This document shows, one piece after another, positions 48,301-54,080 of a stretch of 64,000 bases of DNA; position 1 is the stretch's first letter, and each line of letters begins with the position of its first letter. The DNA is from Symbiodinium natans (Eukaryota > Sar > Dinophyceae > Suessiales > Symbiodiniaceae): positions 1-64,000 of the forward strand of contig CAJNDS010002119.1 of assembly GCA_905221605.1 (NCBI GenBank), written 5' to 3'. The notes under the pieces are model-generated. The model did no database searches. It was given only the letters and a program-made list of their open reading frames with translations, and was not told the DNA's origin. A program made the position numbers and the translations under genes.

Positions 48301-50817
48301 TCTTATACTTTGCGTTTTCAATCCGAAGCTCAGAAGCCGCACGTGCGCGAAATCGCTTCAGGCTCGCAGTCTGCAGGAATAGCAACTTGGGCCCTGAACG
48401 TCGTAGCCCACAACCATTCAGGACCCAACTCCCAGTATTAATGCCCCGAATCCTCCGCAGAATCCTCAACCCCACACAACACATGCACATTGTTTGCAAG
48501 TTCAGTCCTTTTTTGATGAAGCTTTCGCTCTCTCCCTCCCTCTCTCTATGCATATATGATATATGAATGTCTGCATTTGTTACTGAAGTTCTCAGGCTTG
48601 AAACAGCAGCAGCATAACAAGGGAACTACACATCACTGGCTCACGGCAGGACTCTCAAAGGACACGTGGAAGCGCCGGGGAGGACCACAGTTGCCGGTGA
48701 TCGCGAACCCCGCGTGGTCGCAGCCTGCCAGCCTGGTTGCATTCCGGTTGCATTCTGGGCCAAATAAAGATTCTGCAAAAGAATTCCTCCTGAACCTCCG
48801 GGCACCTTGAAAACTCCACGGAGCCGCCGCAAACCCGAAACCAAAATCTCTCAAAAGCCTGTAAGAAAATGAAACTCTAGAGCTCTTGTGAGCGCGGGGG
48901 GCTTGCCCAAGATCAGCTCGCTGGCAGGACCCGTCTCCGAATAGATCTTGAAGCCGAGCTTCTGAGGCCCCGAAATGCGATACTTAGGTTTCTGGCAGTC
49001 TCTGGTGGTCGTTCTTGGCTCACATTGGACATGTTTCGGCTGTTCAGGGGGTAGGCGCTCGGAAATCGAAATCCGAGAAGAGAAAAATGAAGCACATCAC
49101 ACATCCCAAAGTGGCATACTTGGAGTCCTAGAACAATTACATTCAAGCCCTGCATGGCCCTGCACCCGACCCAGCGTCCTCCGAGGCGAGGATGCCATAA
49201 ATGTTGGACACGATGCCGGACGAGTCCCAGGCGTTCTGCCAGATGCCCAACGGCATGCTCCTTTCAAGTATTCAAGAAGTGGAGGATGCGAGTTTGAGCA
49301 AGGTCGCGGAAAGCGAGTTCCACGATTGTTCGGGGTAACATGGCAGGACCGGATCGGAGAGTGCCTGTGGTGCTATGCGTTCGCTGCTTGGGTGATGTCA
49401 ATGTCATGCTTTCCTTTGAGTTGCCAGGCTGAGTCTGGCAACTATATTGGGCTTGCTTGCCAGCTGTATTTCACCAGAAGCCGAGTTGAAGAGGGTTGGA
49501 GGTTGTCAGGAGCTAGATTGAAATCTTGGACCCTTTTTCCGCGAGACCGTTCTGAAGGGCTGTTCCACTGACTGCTTCTCCGATGCTTCAGGAGACGAGG
49601 CGGTGGGAGGATCCGCGGTGTGTTCATGGCATGTTTACGCGCCGTTTCCTCCAAAGAGATGCTTCTTTGGGCACGACAATGGCAGCAGTCACGTCGTGTC
49701 AAGTCATTCTCGAACGCTTCGCAAGCCTGGATCCGTTGACCTGGTATGCCTCCGGTGCATGCTCCAAGCGGCAACGGTAGCAAGAATCCCCGTTCTCCCT
49801 CCCTCGCATCGCAATGTCCAATGCATCAGCGGTCCGCTGGCGACGGGGTCGCCATGCTCCTATAAGTGCTGTCGCTCGCGTATTCATCGGAGTCTCCATG
49901 AAGAATCCTAACTTGAGATAAGTAGACAACAGTTGCAATTGTGCCGGGTTCTTCCTCGGATGGCGTTGCTCGCTTCCTTCAGCCGCGCGTTTTTGTTGTA
50001 AGATCTGCGCTCGTGCCTGTTTTGCGATGCTAGAGCTATGCTCGTCTGTGCTTGCTTTACGCAAGCGCGGACGAGGCAGGCCATGGGTGCATGGAAGGAG
50101 CGTGTGGAAACCACGAGGAAGTCTCGAAGCACGTATGAACTAGTCTCCTCAGGTGATGATGATGATAATGATGATGACGATGACTTTGATCAACGGTCAG
50201 GGCGTTGTGAAAATACTGTGTGTTGGGCTAGACGTCGTGTAGCGTAGTGGACATAGTCTGCAGCAGACATGTCAGATCTAGAGGGAGGATGCTGAGGCCT
50301 CCAGGCCCGAAGTCTGAAGCACTGAACCCCAAAGCCGATCCAAGGCACAGCCCGTCCAGGCTAATGTTGAAGCGGTCCTGTACAGCACTTGGAGCAGGGG
50401 AACAATCTCTGCAGCGTTTCCTAGCTTTTCACTTACATCACCTACGACTTTCTGGCTCCAGATGGCTTAGCGGGAAGCAAGTCCCACTCCACCCCTTCAA
50501 AAATCCCATTTTGGGTTTCGGGAGGGGTTATCAAAGCAATCACTGAGGCGCAGGGTAGGAAATCTGCTGCGCTCAAAACGCTGATCCGAATAAGCCTGCG
50601 CTGAAAGCACTCAAATTGACACACATTGACATCGCAGAGGCCTCATCGGGAATGGCATCCTGGAAGCACGTCTGTGACTCGACTCTCGCCAGGACCTGGG
50701 GGGGCCGAGCCAAGTTCATGCCCATGCAAAGAAGTTTCGTGAAGCCAATAGAACCATCAAACACCCAACAGGCCAAGCAGCACCAAGGGCGCAAAGTAAG
50801 GGAAAAGCGGCCCGCAT
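21788..50817 (-). CDS. Giant multi-domain receptor: PBP-like, GCC2/GCC3 Cys-rich, multi-pass membrane, two TIR-like blocks
   Basis: At least 40 exons on the minus strand read in order as one protein. The order is: signal peptide (ATG 50817); substrate-binding-protein-like ectodomain (about 50.7-43.5 kb); cysteine-rich CxxCxPG repeats (42.6-35.1 kb); six to eight membrane segments (35.0-29.3 kb); a TIR-like block with WCVGEM (29.1-27.9 kb); a second TIR-like block (24.0-21.8 kb); stop TAG at 21790-21788. Many successive exons join in matching phase, which argues for one gene and not a row of fragments. From memory, large dinoflagellate predicted proteins share this order of motifs; I could not check. 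Inferred role: a plasma-membrane receptor that binds a small osmolyte-like ligand outside and signals through TIR inside. Missing exons remain near 48.6-47.5, 47.1-46.2, 44.9-44.0, 40.5-40.0, 32.1-31.0 and 27.8-24.1 kb. A split into two genes at 24.05 kb is the main alternative. Confidence 0.78.
22754..24051 (-). CDS. Receptor TIR-like block 2, proximal exons
   Basis: A frame from 24051 reads DPASPAESGPERLHGSLGDE. It begins with ATG and could alternatively be the start of a separate gene. Exon 23892-23865 reads ILVDLDNME (AG|GC). Exon 23634-23395 is 80 codons beginning AAATAFVLLGLVRKKVMASG (ends CAG|GTAGGC). Exon 23086-23036 is 17 codons, VKAVLLICSDGCFHSAQ (GT). Exon 22909-22754 is 52 codons beginning ELELLSLPVYYNAFQKWALP and containing IAEDGFRFPSESFYDQLLN. 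All of the later joins are phase 0. The strand-SDGCF-S-x-x-E arrangement resembles a second TIR-like fold. Confidence 0.72.
24240..24840. repeat. Microsatellite-rich intron segment
   Basis: This is a GA run (about 24247-24261) followed by T- and TA-rich tracts (24270-24360) and another TA run (24812-24831), inside the intron between TIR-like blocks 1 and 2 of the receptor. An open minus frame at 24363-24611 has no splice or domain support. Confidence 0.8.
24931..25495. repeat. C-rich low-complexity island
   Basis: About 0.56 kb is almost pure cytosine interrupted by single A or T bases, with homopolymer C runs of 20-50 bases. A short degenerate module (GACTGACTT...GGGCTCCAGTGCATG) recurs at about 25143, 25332, 25490-25530 and 25637. 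Long glycine/proline frames here are composition artefacts. C-runs this long are also prone to assembly error. Confidence 0.9.
25790..25943 (+). repeat. Interstitial TTTAGGG-type telomeric repeats, G-rich strand
   Basis: Degenerate tandem (T)TTAGGG heptamers such as GGGTTTAGGGTTTAGGG occur on the plus strand. TTTAGGG is the telomeric repeat reported for dinoflagellates and plants. The units carry substitutions (TTTCGGG, TTGGGG), so this is an old or drifting interstitial tract. It lies inside a receptor intron. Confidence 0.88.
26064..26147 (-). repeat. Interstitial telomeric repeats in opposite orientation (CCCTAAA on plus)
   Basis: Degenerate CCCTAAA units (CCCTAAACCCGAAACCCTAAA and variants) occur about 120 bp after the TTTAGGG tract but on the other strand. 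The pair is therefore head-to-head: G-rich strand, spacer, C-rich strand. Confidence 0.86.
26150..27540. repeat. GC-rich block of degenerate repeated modules
   Basis: A 1.4-kb block with its own composition. The phrase CTGATGCTCATGATGCT or its variants recurs at about 26635, 26815, 26912, 27183 and 27325. Each copy is near a G run and an AAAACC...GTAAATACCG...TTTT segment, at roughly 100-270 bp spacing. It also has a GC dinucleotide run at 27346-27376. No coding evidence. It may be a decayed satellite or one composite element. Confidence 0.6.
27064..27095. repeat. Perfect 32-bp palindrome
   Basis: GACCCCGAATGCCCTT is followed immediately by its exact reverse complement, with no spacer. It could form a cruciform or a hairpin in RNA. 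It sits inside the degenerate-repeat block in a receptor intron. Confidence 0.95.
27868..29112 (-). CDS. Receptor TIR-like block 1
   Basis: Exon 29112-29019 reads FTTFVDCDDLNDLTKLFLGC. Exon 28778-28722 is 19 codons, DTQTLVILGSPQILTRKWC, ending at GT. Exon 28544-28371 is 58 codons beginning VGEMVTGRLQRVHTALLTFP and ending with a donor at AGG|GC. Exon 27943-27868 reads WINTVETIDVPALLNADSIN and ends AG|GT. The join makes RKWCVGEMV. A W-C-x-x-E after a hydrophobic strand is the position of the conserved (in NADase TIRs catalytic) glutamate. Phases close 0/0 through the first three exons. Confidence 0.72.
29260..30929 (-). CDS. Receptor membrane region, third exon group
   Basis: Exon from 30929 reads VKLIRSCSFLFMRFRPGAEV, then FSVLFSVRRLGLSLG, possibly on into STFFIVVGGLLVMVFLF. 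Exon 30082-29992 is 30 codons after one nt: WRAMVCNFLDLFLVTGMLVI, then LGMGSLFVTE (AG|GC), a membrane helix. Exon about 29372-29260 reads AFSYACVRFALKFLRFFICH, then QKVAAGSYARLMK. F-x-R-F-R-P before a helix and C-H-x-K-x-x-A-G after the last helix are the landmarks used. A GA/TA microsatellite lies at 30955-31065. Confidence 0.68.
32187..33242 (-). CDS. Receptor membrane region, second exon group
   Basis: Exon 33242-33155 reads FMVFFISVCSSLLAPFRC, then NVHPNGLATVQ (AG|GC). Exon 32704-32627 is exactly 26 codons, VLCNGQDDHLSMALTARFLM, then HTAFVQ (GT). Exon from 32301 reads ICSWITLVQLPKWLVNGEAS. The P-F-x-C-x-x-HPNG element followed by an L-C-x-x-D/E-H-x-x-M exon is a strong family landmark in my memory of dinoflagellate membrane proteins. 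Confidence 0.72.
33490..34415 (-). CDS. Receptor membrane region, first exon group
   Basis: Exon 34415-34377 reads MVTVIQQLTVIQ plus CA at a GC donor. Exon 34271-34166 completes Gln and reads FKIEWGEPFSGILASLDLFA, then FDLDLISISCSARFQ (AG|GC). Exon from 33894 reads APMSPVSSFTMRTLLAGSCL. Exon 33736-33670 reads VLVLFSVACLVHFLFVACNR, a membrane helix, and ends AG|GC. Exon from 33543 reads LNVLGSTIGTLLPGTIN. The 33894 exon's phase is uncertain. Confidence 0.7.
34883..35229 (-). CDS. Receptor last Cys-rich exon and first membrane segment
   Basis: Exon 35229-about 35132 reads SSSVACSKCVPGTRADGGEC, then TDCATG. Exon 34956-about 34883 reads VCFLVVCAIVILYFVLMRRG, a clear hydrophobic helix ending in Met-Arg-Arg, so the basic end should face the cytoplasm. 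This marks the switch from ectodomain to membrane region. Confidence 0.75.
35750..36060. repeat. Direct duplication of about 100 bp
   Basis: A segment with GCTGAGCTCTGAACACTCAAG, then AAACGACAAGCCAAATCAAC and GCTTGTGGCAACAG, occurs at about 35758-35860 and again at about 35941-36056, with small changes. It lies inside a receptor intron between the Cys-rich exons at 39.3 and 35.2 kb. Confidence 0.85.
36361..36445 (+). repeat. A-rich GATC/GCATC repeat, inverted partner near 38.5 kb
   Basis: Alternating GGATCAAAAAAAAA and GCATCAAAAAAAAA units with ATAA spacers occur here. The reverse-complement form (GATGCTTATTATTTTTT and related) occurs at about 38492-38575, so about 2 kb is bounded by inverted copies. 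Confidence 0.75.
36455..36615. repeat. G-rich low-complexity tract
   Basis: Runs of G separated by TT occur over about 150 bp, of GGGGTTGGGG form. It is strongly G-quadruplex-prone on the plus strand. A similar shorter mixed G/C tract is at 36900-37030. Frames reading through it are composition artefacts. Confidence 0.9.
36598..37250 (+). repeat. Two direct copies of a roughly 235-bp segment
   Basis: Copy 1 (about 36599-36835) and copy 2 (about 37017-37250) share the series TTGCAAACA, GCTCGCACGATG or GTTCGCACGATG, GTGGTTGGAAAACCTTCTA, TTTCTCGATCTTT, then several AAACCTCTA...TTCTTCA units. The internal unit GGAAAACCTCTATTTCTTCA itself is reiterated at about 35-40 bp. Confidence 0.85.
37260..38270. 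repeat. AT-only island of about 1 kb
   Basis: Nearly all bases are A or T with recurrent TATA, ATAATATAT and TACATAATACATAA units, in a region that is otherwise about half G+C. Frames through it give Tyr/Ile strings and are not genes. It sits inside one receptor intron. Confidence 0.92.
38300..38475. repeat. 16-bp minisatellite
   Basis: The unit GGACCACGGGACCAGA repeats about nine to ten times with few changes. It adjoins the T-rich GATGC tract at 38492-38575. Confidence 0.9.
38580..39105. repeat. Tandem array of 70-80 bp units with an inner inverted repeat
   Basis: About six or seven copies read ACTTGCGCTTACGCG..., GCGGAAGCACAAGTAGGTGA, AACGGACCATTTAGAACGAG. Each copy has ACTTGCGCTT near one end and AAGCACAAGT about 20 bases on, an imperfect stem. 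Related single copies lie at about 36230-36355 on the other side of the AT island. Confidence 0.88.
39259..39918 (-). CDS. Receptor EGF-like/GCC continuation exons
   Basis: Exon from 39918 reads ATSISYCTCIEGFFLFQDRC. Exon 39782-39511 (90 codons plus 2 nt) ends with GSSCPGSNQLELLPGYFSTE. Exon from 39347 reads FRCFGEPARCPGGIPGTCAL. C-x-C-x-x-G-F, PGYF and CPGG-x-x-G-T-C-A follow each other in that order in this class of protein. The intron phase between the last two is ambiguous. A further candidate with DCFANDTCRTC lies at about 40390-40330. Confidence 0.7.
41296..42640 (-). CDS. Receptor GCC2/GCC3-type cysteine-rich repeats
   Basis: Exon 42640-42604 reads FCPVGTYSAESE. Exon 41688-41607 reads ATRVCIPCEPGTSQALPGES, then QCIPCEP plus G. 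Exon from 41372 reads SLAPQEGATECEPCRLGIVA. The joins close in phase and give C-x-x-G-T-Y...C-x-x-C-x-P-G repeats, the GCC2/GCC3 (ephrin-receptor-like) signature. This is extracellular by position. All three donors checked at the first two junctions are AG|GC. Confidence 0.78.
42000..42400. other. Segment open in several frames on both strands
   Basis: Stop-free frames exist on both strands here and one minus frame is Cys-rich, so reading frame alone cannot show coding. It lies between receptor exons 42640-42604 and 41688-41607, which join in phase without it. I treat it as intron. Confidence 0.5.
42835..43335 (+). CDS. Plus-strand open frame, unidentified
   Basis: An uninterrupted 166-codon frame with an ATG, for example DEVASIIHEALAGRTLRLIG. 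It runs opposite to all reconstructed genes and sits inside a receptor intron. Codon use is not clearly biased and no family is recognised. It may be chance or an inserted element. Confidence 0.2.
   Translation: MRGSVHSAKGLAIHCQTPRLDEVASIIHEALAGRTLRLIGYPSLTGQLDWDHSRVVGEACQVRDSERVILEYRYCICYGRQQCNRLWPTAWDRGFNKRQRVLRDGNNPSDDKALAHSAVFRLLLMQSQFVCDFHGRSDVSDGLPTLKSVRCVSRETDPAAVVVSQT
43540..43956 (-). CDS. Receptor ectodomain C-terminal exons
   Basis: Exon 43956-43853 is 34 codons plus 2 nt: IKAGFREAADKAFAVARNLQ, then MTFEAWISQDGLIK, ending AG|GTGCGT. Exon 43646-43540 reads EEEVMDLLSRHVESPNPNTW, then QTACEWLKDNEPLWK, ending AG|GC. The closing CxWLKxNExLW motif is typical of the last helix of OpuAC-like binding domains in my recollection. 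It lies just before the cysteine-rich part, as expected. Phase between the two exons does not close, so one small exon may be missing. Confidence 0.68.
44936..46226 (-). CDS. Receptor ectodomain, second lobe
   Basis: Exon 46226-46170 reads CYMDRWWLAPACRHNTSK plus CG at a GC donor. Exon 45499-45446 completes that codon and reads CVPVIMPFTAWGMPEMM plus CA at a GC donor. Exon 45040-44936 completes Gln and reads YTWIPDTTFFLDKPSQVIFP, ending at a GT donor. All three phase joins close. The W-x-P-D-T-T-F element is a common landmark of this binding-protein family, from memory. A GA microsatellite interrupts the intron at 45353-45401. Confidence 0.72.
47136..47508 (-). CDS. Receptor ectodomain, central exons
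   Basis: Exon 47508-47420 reads WLVDLVPYGSPVDLGSMGYE then GKSGMFALG, ending one nt into a codon at a GC donor. Exon 47205-47136 begins with the other two nt and reads SMDAALEDSGLSLDFFRSFN, ending at GTATGT. The phase closes to give ALGGSMDAAL. The LGxMGYEGxxG stretch fits the ligand-binding core of OpuAC-like domains. Confidence 0.7.
48071..48553 (-). CDS. Intronic open frame, possibly transposon remnant
   Basis: A 160-codon minus frame lies inside a receptor intron. Its 3' part is Thr/Pro/Glu rich (for example TPTPPDAHTDPTTSYAGQER). It has neither splice-site symmetry nor family motif, and a second frame overlaps it. Confidence 0.25.
   Translation of the reverse strand: MHREREGESESFIKKGLNLQTMCMCCVGLRILRRIRGINTGSWVLNGCGLRRSGPKLLFLQTASLKRFRARAASELRIENAKYKTDFPEAALPWGYLTLHTQEWQSRPCVDTPTPPDAHTDPTTSYAGQERQTISEVRLEPHRSLHTESTGKPTPEIARN
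48645..49257 (-). CDS. Receptor ectodomain, first lobe of binding-protein-like fold
   Basis: Exon 49257-49179 reads MPLGIWQNAWDSSGIVSNIY and on to LASE with an AG|GA donor. Exon 48958-48907 reads LGFKIYSETGPASELIL plus one nt before a GC donor. Exon 48724-48645 reads CDHAGFAITGNCGPPRRFHV and on to ESPA before a canonical GTGAGC. Phases are 0, then 1+2, all matching. A W...I...IL.E.LG pattern near the N-terminus is what I expect of glycine-betaine-type (OpuAC) substrate-binding domains. Confidence 0.65.
49442..50064 (-). CDS. Two overlapping intronic open frames
   Basis: Minus frames of 113 and 121 codons overlap in different phases between the receptor N-terminal exons. The second contains SCYRCRLEHAPEAYQ. 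The receptor reading does not need either. They may derive from an inserted element; no motif proves it. Confidence 0.2.
50642..50817 (-). CDS. Receptor start: signal peptide exon and following exon
   Basis: ATG at 50817 opens MRAAFPLLCALGAAWP, a short basic n-region and hydrophobic core ending in small residues, as in a signal peptide. A GT donor follows at 50769, phase 0. Exon 50695-50642 is exactly 18 codons, VLARVESQTCFQDAIPDE, with an AG|GC donor. A further candidate exon starts at 50377 (DRFNISLDGLCLGS). The start is inferred from the signal-like sequence; an upstream start cannot be excluded. Confidence 0.5.
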
Positions 50818-51059
50818 AGCAATACAGCTGGGATCGTGGACATGCGCACTTATTCGTACACTTGATCCGCTCATGCCCGCAGGTTCCGCAAAAGCCATGC
50901 AGCCACCCTGAACCTGCTGAGCCCTCAAAAATGAAGCCGGCCATGCCCTCAAGTACTGTAACCCAAGTGCTCAAAATCGGATGCCCCGAAACCTCAACAT
51001 CAACACAGTAGTGGCGGTGACAGTCGTTGTCAAAGCAAGAATCCAGAATCTCAAGCCTA

Positions 51060-51103
51060 AGCGAACACACAGCATTGACACAAAGGAAAACACACACACA
51101 CAC

Positions 51104-51142
<39 letters not shown>

Positions 51143-52890
51143 CTTCGGAACCTCTTCGACATCACCCCCAGAAGCCCAAAGCTGAAAAGACTCTAAAGAC
51201 ATCCAAGCCACCAACACACACACACACACACACACACATGTGCGCAGTTACACAGGGTTTGTTCAAGGCACAAACGGGCATTTACAGGTGCAGAGCAGAA
51301 GCACCTGCAAAGCCATCTCAGCCTGCAACCCTGAACCATGCACCCCAGCAGCAGCGACGTCGTGGAGCCCCCAAGGGAAGTGAGGCCCAGCGCTGGCAAA
51401 CCATCTGGGCCCTGGTGCTCTGTTGCGGCTGCTTTTGGCAATGCTACCGGGGCACGCGGCGAGAGGCGTTGTGTTGCGATTCCGGGGAAAGAGCTGCGAG
51501 TCTGCGAGATTGTTAGTGGGCGAGTGCTCACCTCGCTTGAACAGTCTTCTCGGGTTTCAGGACGTGCTGGCTTTGGCGCGTGGGGGTAGATGGCTTGGGA
51601 GCCGTCTGGCTTCGAGGTGGCTGACTAATTAGGCTTGTCTGGTGCCGATAGTTAGCGTACCGTTCTCCCTGTCGCATGAACCGTGAGTCTTGATGCATAA
51701 GGCCAAAAGCCTCAAGGCTGGTAAAGGTCTCGGGGTTCAGGTGTGTTTGAGGCTTACCTGAACTTACCCCAAGCCTCCCAACCCCACAAAACTTTCAACT
51801 TTCATAAATCCATCTCTTGAAAAAAGGCTCGGCAAAGCTGCCTCGAGTAGGGTGGCCCTGGCGTCTTCTGCCAGCCGGCGAGTCGAAGCCTCTCGGATTT
51901 GCCAGACTGAGAGCCTAGGGCACACCTGTTCTAACCCGGAATAAGCGGAATATCAAAGGCCGAACGTGCAGCTGGGAGAAAGGGGCCAGAAGCTCGAGAA
52001 CTGACCGTGTGGGATCTTCAGGGATGGCCGTAAAGTGACTCCGCTGTTCTCTTGAACCACACCTAAAAACAAGGCTGGCCTCGAGCCAGGGGACACTCAG
52101 GGCATGAAGGTGGTCACCTGGAAGCGACTGGGTGATCAACCCGTGGGAGGGCAGAGCGTTGCAGACCGTGGATTACCTTGCACGCGTGTGGTCAAAGGTG
52201 GACCGCTGCGGGGTTTCGATTCCTGGGGCTTTTGGGCATAGGGAAAGTCGGGCAAAGTTCATGTGCTTATCGAACTCAGGGTCCTTAGCCACTAATCCGA
52301 GCATCTGTTTAAGTGATGCCTCCACATTTGAAGAGCATGTTTCCGTCGAAAATCCCGCGGAAAGACTACTTTCCATTACGGGGGTTCTCGTATGGGCAAA
52401 TACAACCACATTGAAAGAAAATCTCCGGGGGGCCAAAAATCTGTCTGCAAGCTTCTGTCTTCTTTCAAGTTTCCAAGGCTTTGTCTAAAAGCTGAGGCCC
52501 TTCAGAAAGCTAGGGTTCTTATTTGATGCCTGACTGGACGAGAGAAGTTTTCATTCTTTCCTGAGCTACCCCTCATATGGGCTCTGCCCGGCAAAGGCAG
52601 CCACACTTTTATAAAAAAGGGACCACAATTATGGGAGGCCCTGGGGGGGGGGGGCGCCCTGGTCCTGTAGTCTTCGAAGAATCCGAAGCTTAAGAAGAAA
52701 AGTTTCAAGGAAGCCGAAGCTTTTGCTAAAAGCTGAGGCCCTTCAGAGAGCTAAGATTTCTTATGTGATGCAGTGATGCCTTACTGGAGGAGAGAAGTTT
52801 TCATTCTTTGCTGAGCTACCCTGCCTTTCTTATTGCGATGGGGGGGGGGGGGGGGGGGGGGGCAATTAAACAGATGCTCGGATTACGCTG
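51060..52890. other. Spacer between the receptor start and the next gene's stop
   Basis: CA microsatellites occur at about 51087-51140 and 51214-51238. A roughly 90-bp direct repeat (GCTGAGGCCCTTCAGA ... GAGAGAAGTTTTCATTCTTT) lies at about 52490-52575 and 52730-52822. G runs lie at about 52645-52655 and 52840-52861. The sequence AAACAGATGCTCGGATTA at 52866 is the inverse of one at about 52292-52310. No exon with splice support was found. The receptor promoter would lie here, but none is recognisable. Confidence 0.6.
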
Positions 52891-52891
52891 A

Positions 52892-54080
52892 TTACGCACA
52901 TTCTCGCACAATGGCAGCACACATCTCACAAAAAGTTGCTTTCCGGCATCCCCATGCACAGTCTTCCTTTGGGGCCTCTTCGAGCTTCGGGGTCTGAACC
53001 TTGCCCTCAAGTGCCGCTGCACCGATTGCAGGGTTGATTAAGCCAGTGGCGTCGAAATTCTGCAAGGAGGCCTGCCACCGAACCTGAAACACTAAGAATC
53101 CGAGCGTCGGATCTGCACAATGGCATCCGGGGGCAGTGAGCCGTTGGCATGCAGTGCTTTGGCATGCTCTGCGATCCTCCATAAGCAGCCAGCTTAAGGA
53201 GCACTGACTGAGGAAGCACTGCCCCCGGAGACATGCTTGTTGGAAGAATTCCACTCGTTGCAAGTGCCCATGTCCTCTGCGACAAATCCTCATCCTCCTC
53301 GGGCAACAGCGCTGAAGAAAGCATCGCGAGCTCCTCCGCTCGGAAGAAAGCTGCAGAATACGACGCGCTAAAGCCCACAGGCCGTTCCTCTAGCGAAGCT
53401 TTAATGAATAACACCATCCCCCCTGTTGACTCTTTCACACAACGGTCTGGTCAGTAGCATTCCGCAGCTCCTTGCCCTCAAGCGCAGTGACCTTCCCCAC
53501 AGCCGCACGTCGCAGCGCCGAGAGCGCCTTGGCTTGGGGCAGCCCAGCACCTTCCATGGAGCTCACGAGGGTGGTGTCGGGCGATATGGAGCCGTTTGGT
53601 GAACAAGAGTATCACTCTCTCTCTCTCTCTCTTCTCTCTCTTCTCTCGCTCTTCTCTCTCTCTCGCTTGCTTGCTTGCAGCGCGCGTTCTCTCTCTCTCT
53701 CTTCTTTCTTTCTCTCTCTCTTCTCTCTCTCTTCTCTCTCTCTCTCTCTCTCTTCTCTCTCTTCTCTCTCTTCTCTCTCTTCTCTCTCGTCTCTCTCTTC
53801 TCTCTCTTCTCTCTCTTCTCTCTCTTCTCTCTCTTCTCTCTCTTCTCTCTCTTCTCTCTCTTCTCTCTCTTCTCTCTCTTCTCTCTCTTCTCTCACTTTC
53901 TCTCTCTCCCTCTCTCTCTCTCTCTCCCTCCCTCAAACTGCTTGAGAAGTTCCTTTTTGCCACCCACCTAGCACTGTCGCTTGAGAAGTTCGGGGTTCAG
54001 GGGGTATTCTTCTGCGATACATCCATGGAATGCCGCCTCTGTGGCGCTGCCAGGTGATCGCCAAGGCCCACGCTCCTGCA
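52892..54080 (-). CDS. C-terminal exons and stop of the 53-kb gene
   Basis: A frame near 54080-54010 reads GSATEAAFHGCIAEEYPLNP. A frame near 53557 reads MEGAGLPQAKALSALRRAAV, then GKVTALEGKELRNATD. A frame near 53355-53285 reads FFRAEELAMLSSALLPEEDE. The final exon, 53083-52892, is 64 codons including TAA and begins VRWQASLQNFDATGLINPAI. The intron between the first two holds the TCTCTTC array. Internal edges are approximate and not all phases close. Confidence 0.55.

Noticed and set aside
50971-51235. Cysteine-Val-rich frame resembling a Cys-rich protein
   Set aside because: It is encoded by CA/TG microsatellites; only the part below about 50.82 kb has splice-supported coding sequence.
53472-54057. 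Long Ser/Leu and Arg/Glu frames
   Set aside because: They are produced by the TCTCTTC minisatellite; the real exons on either side are in other frames.
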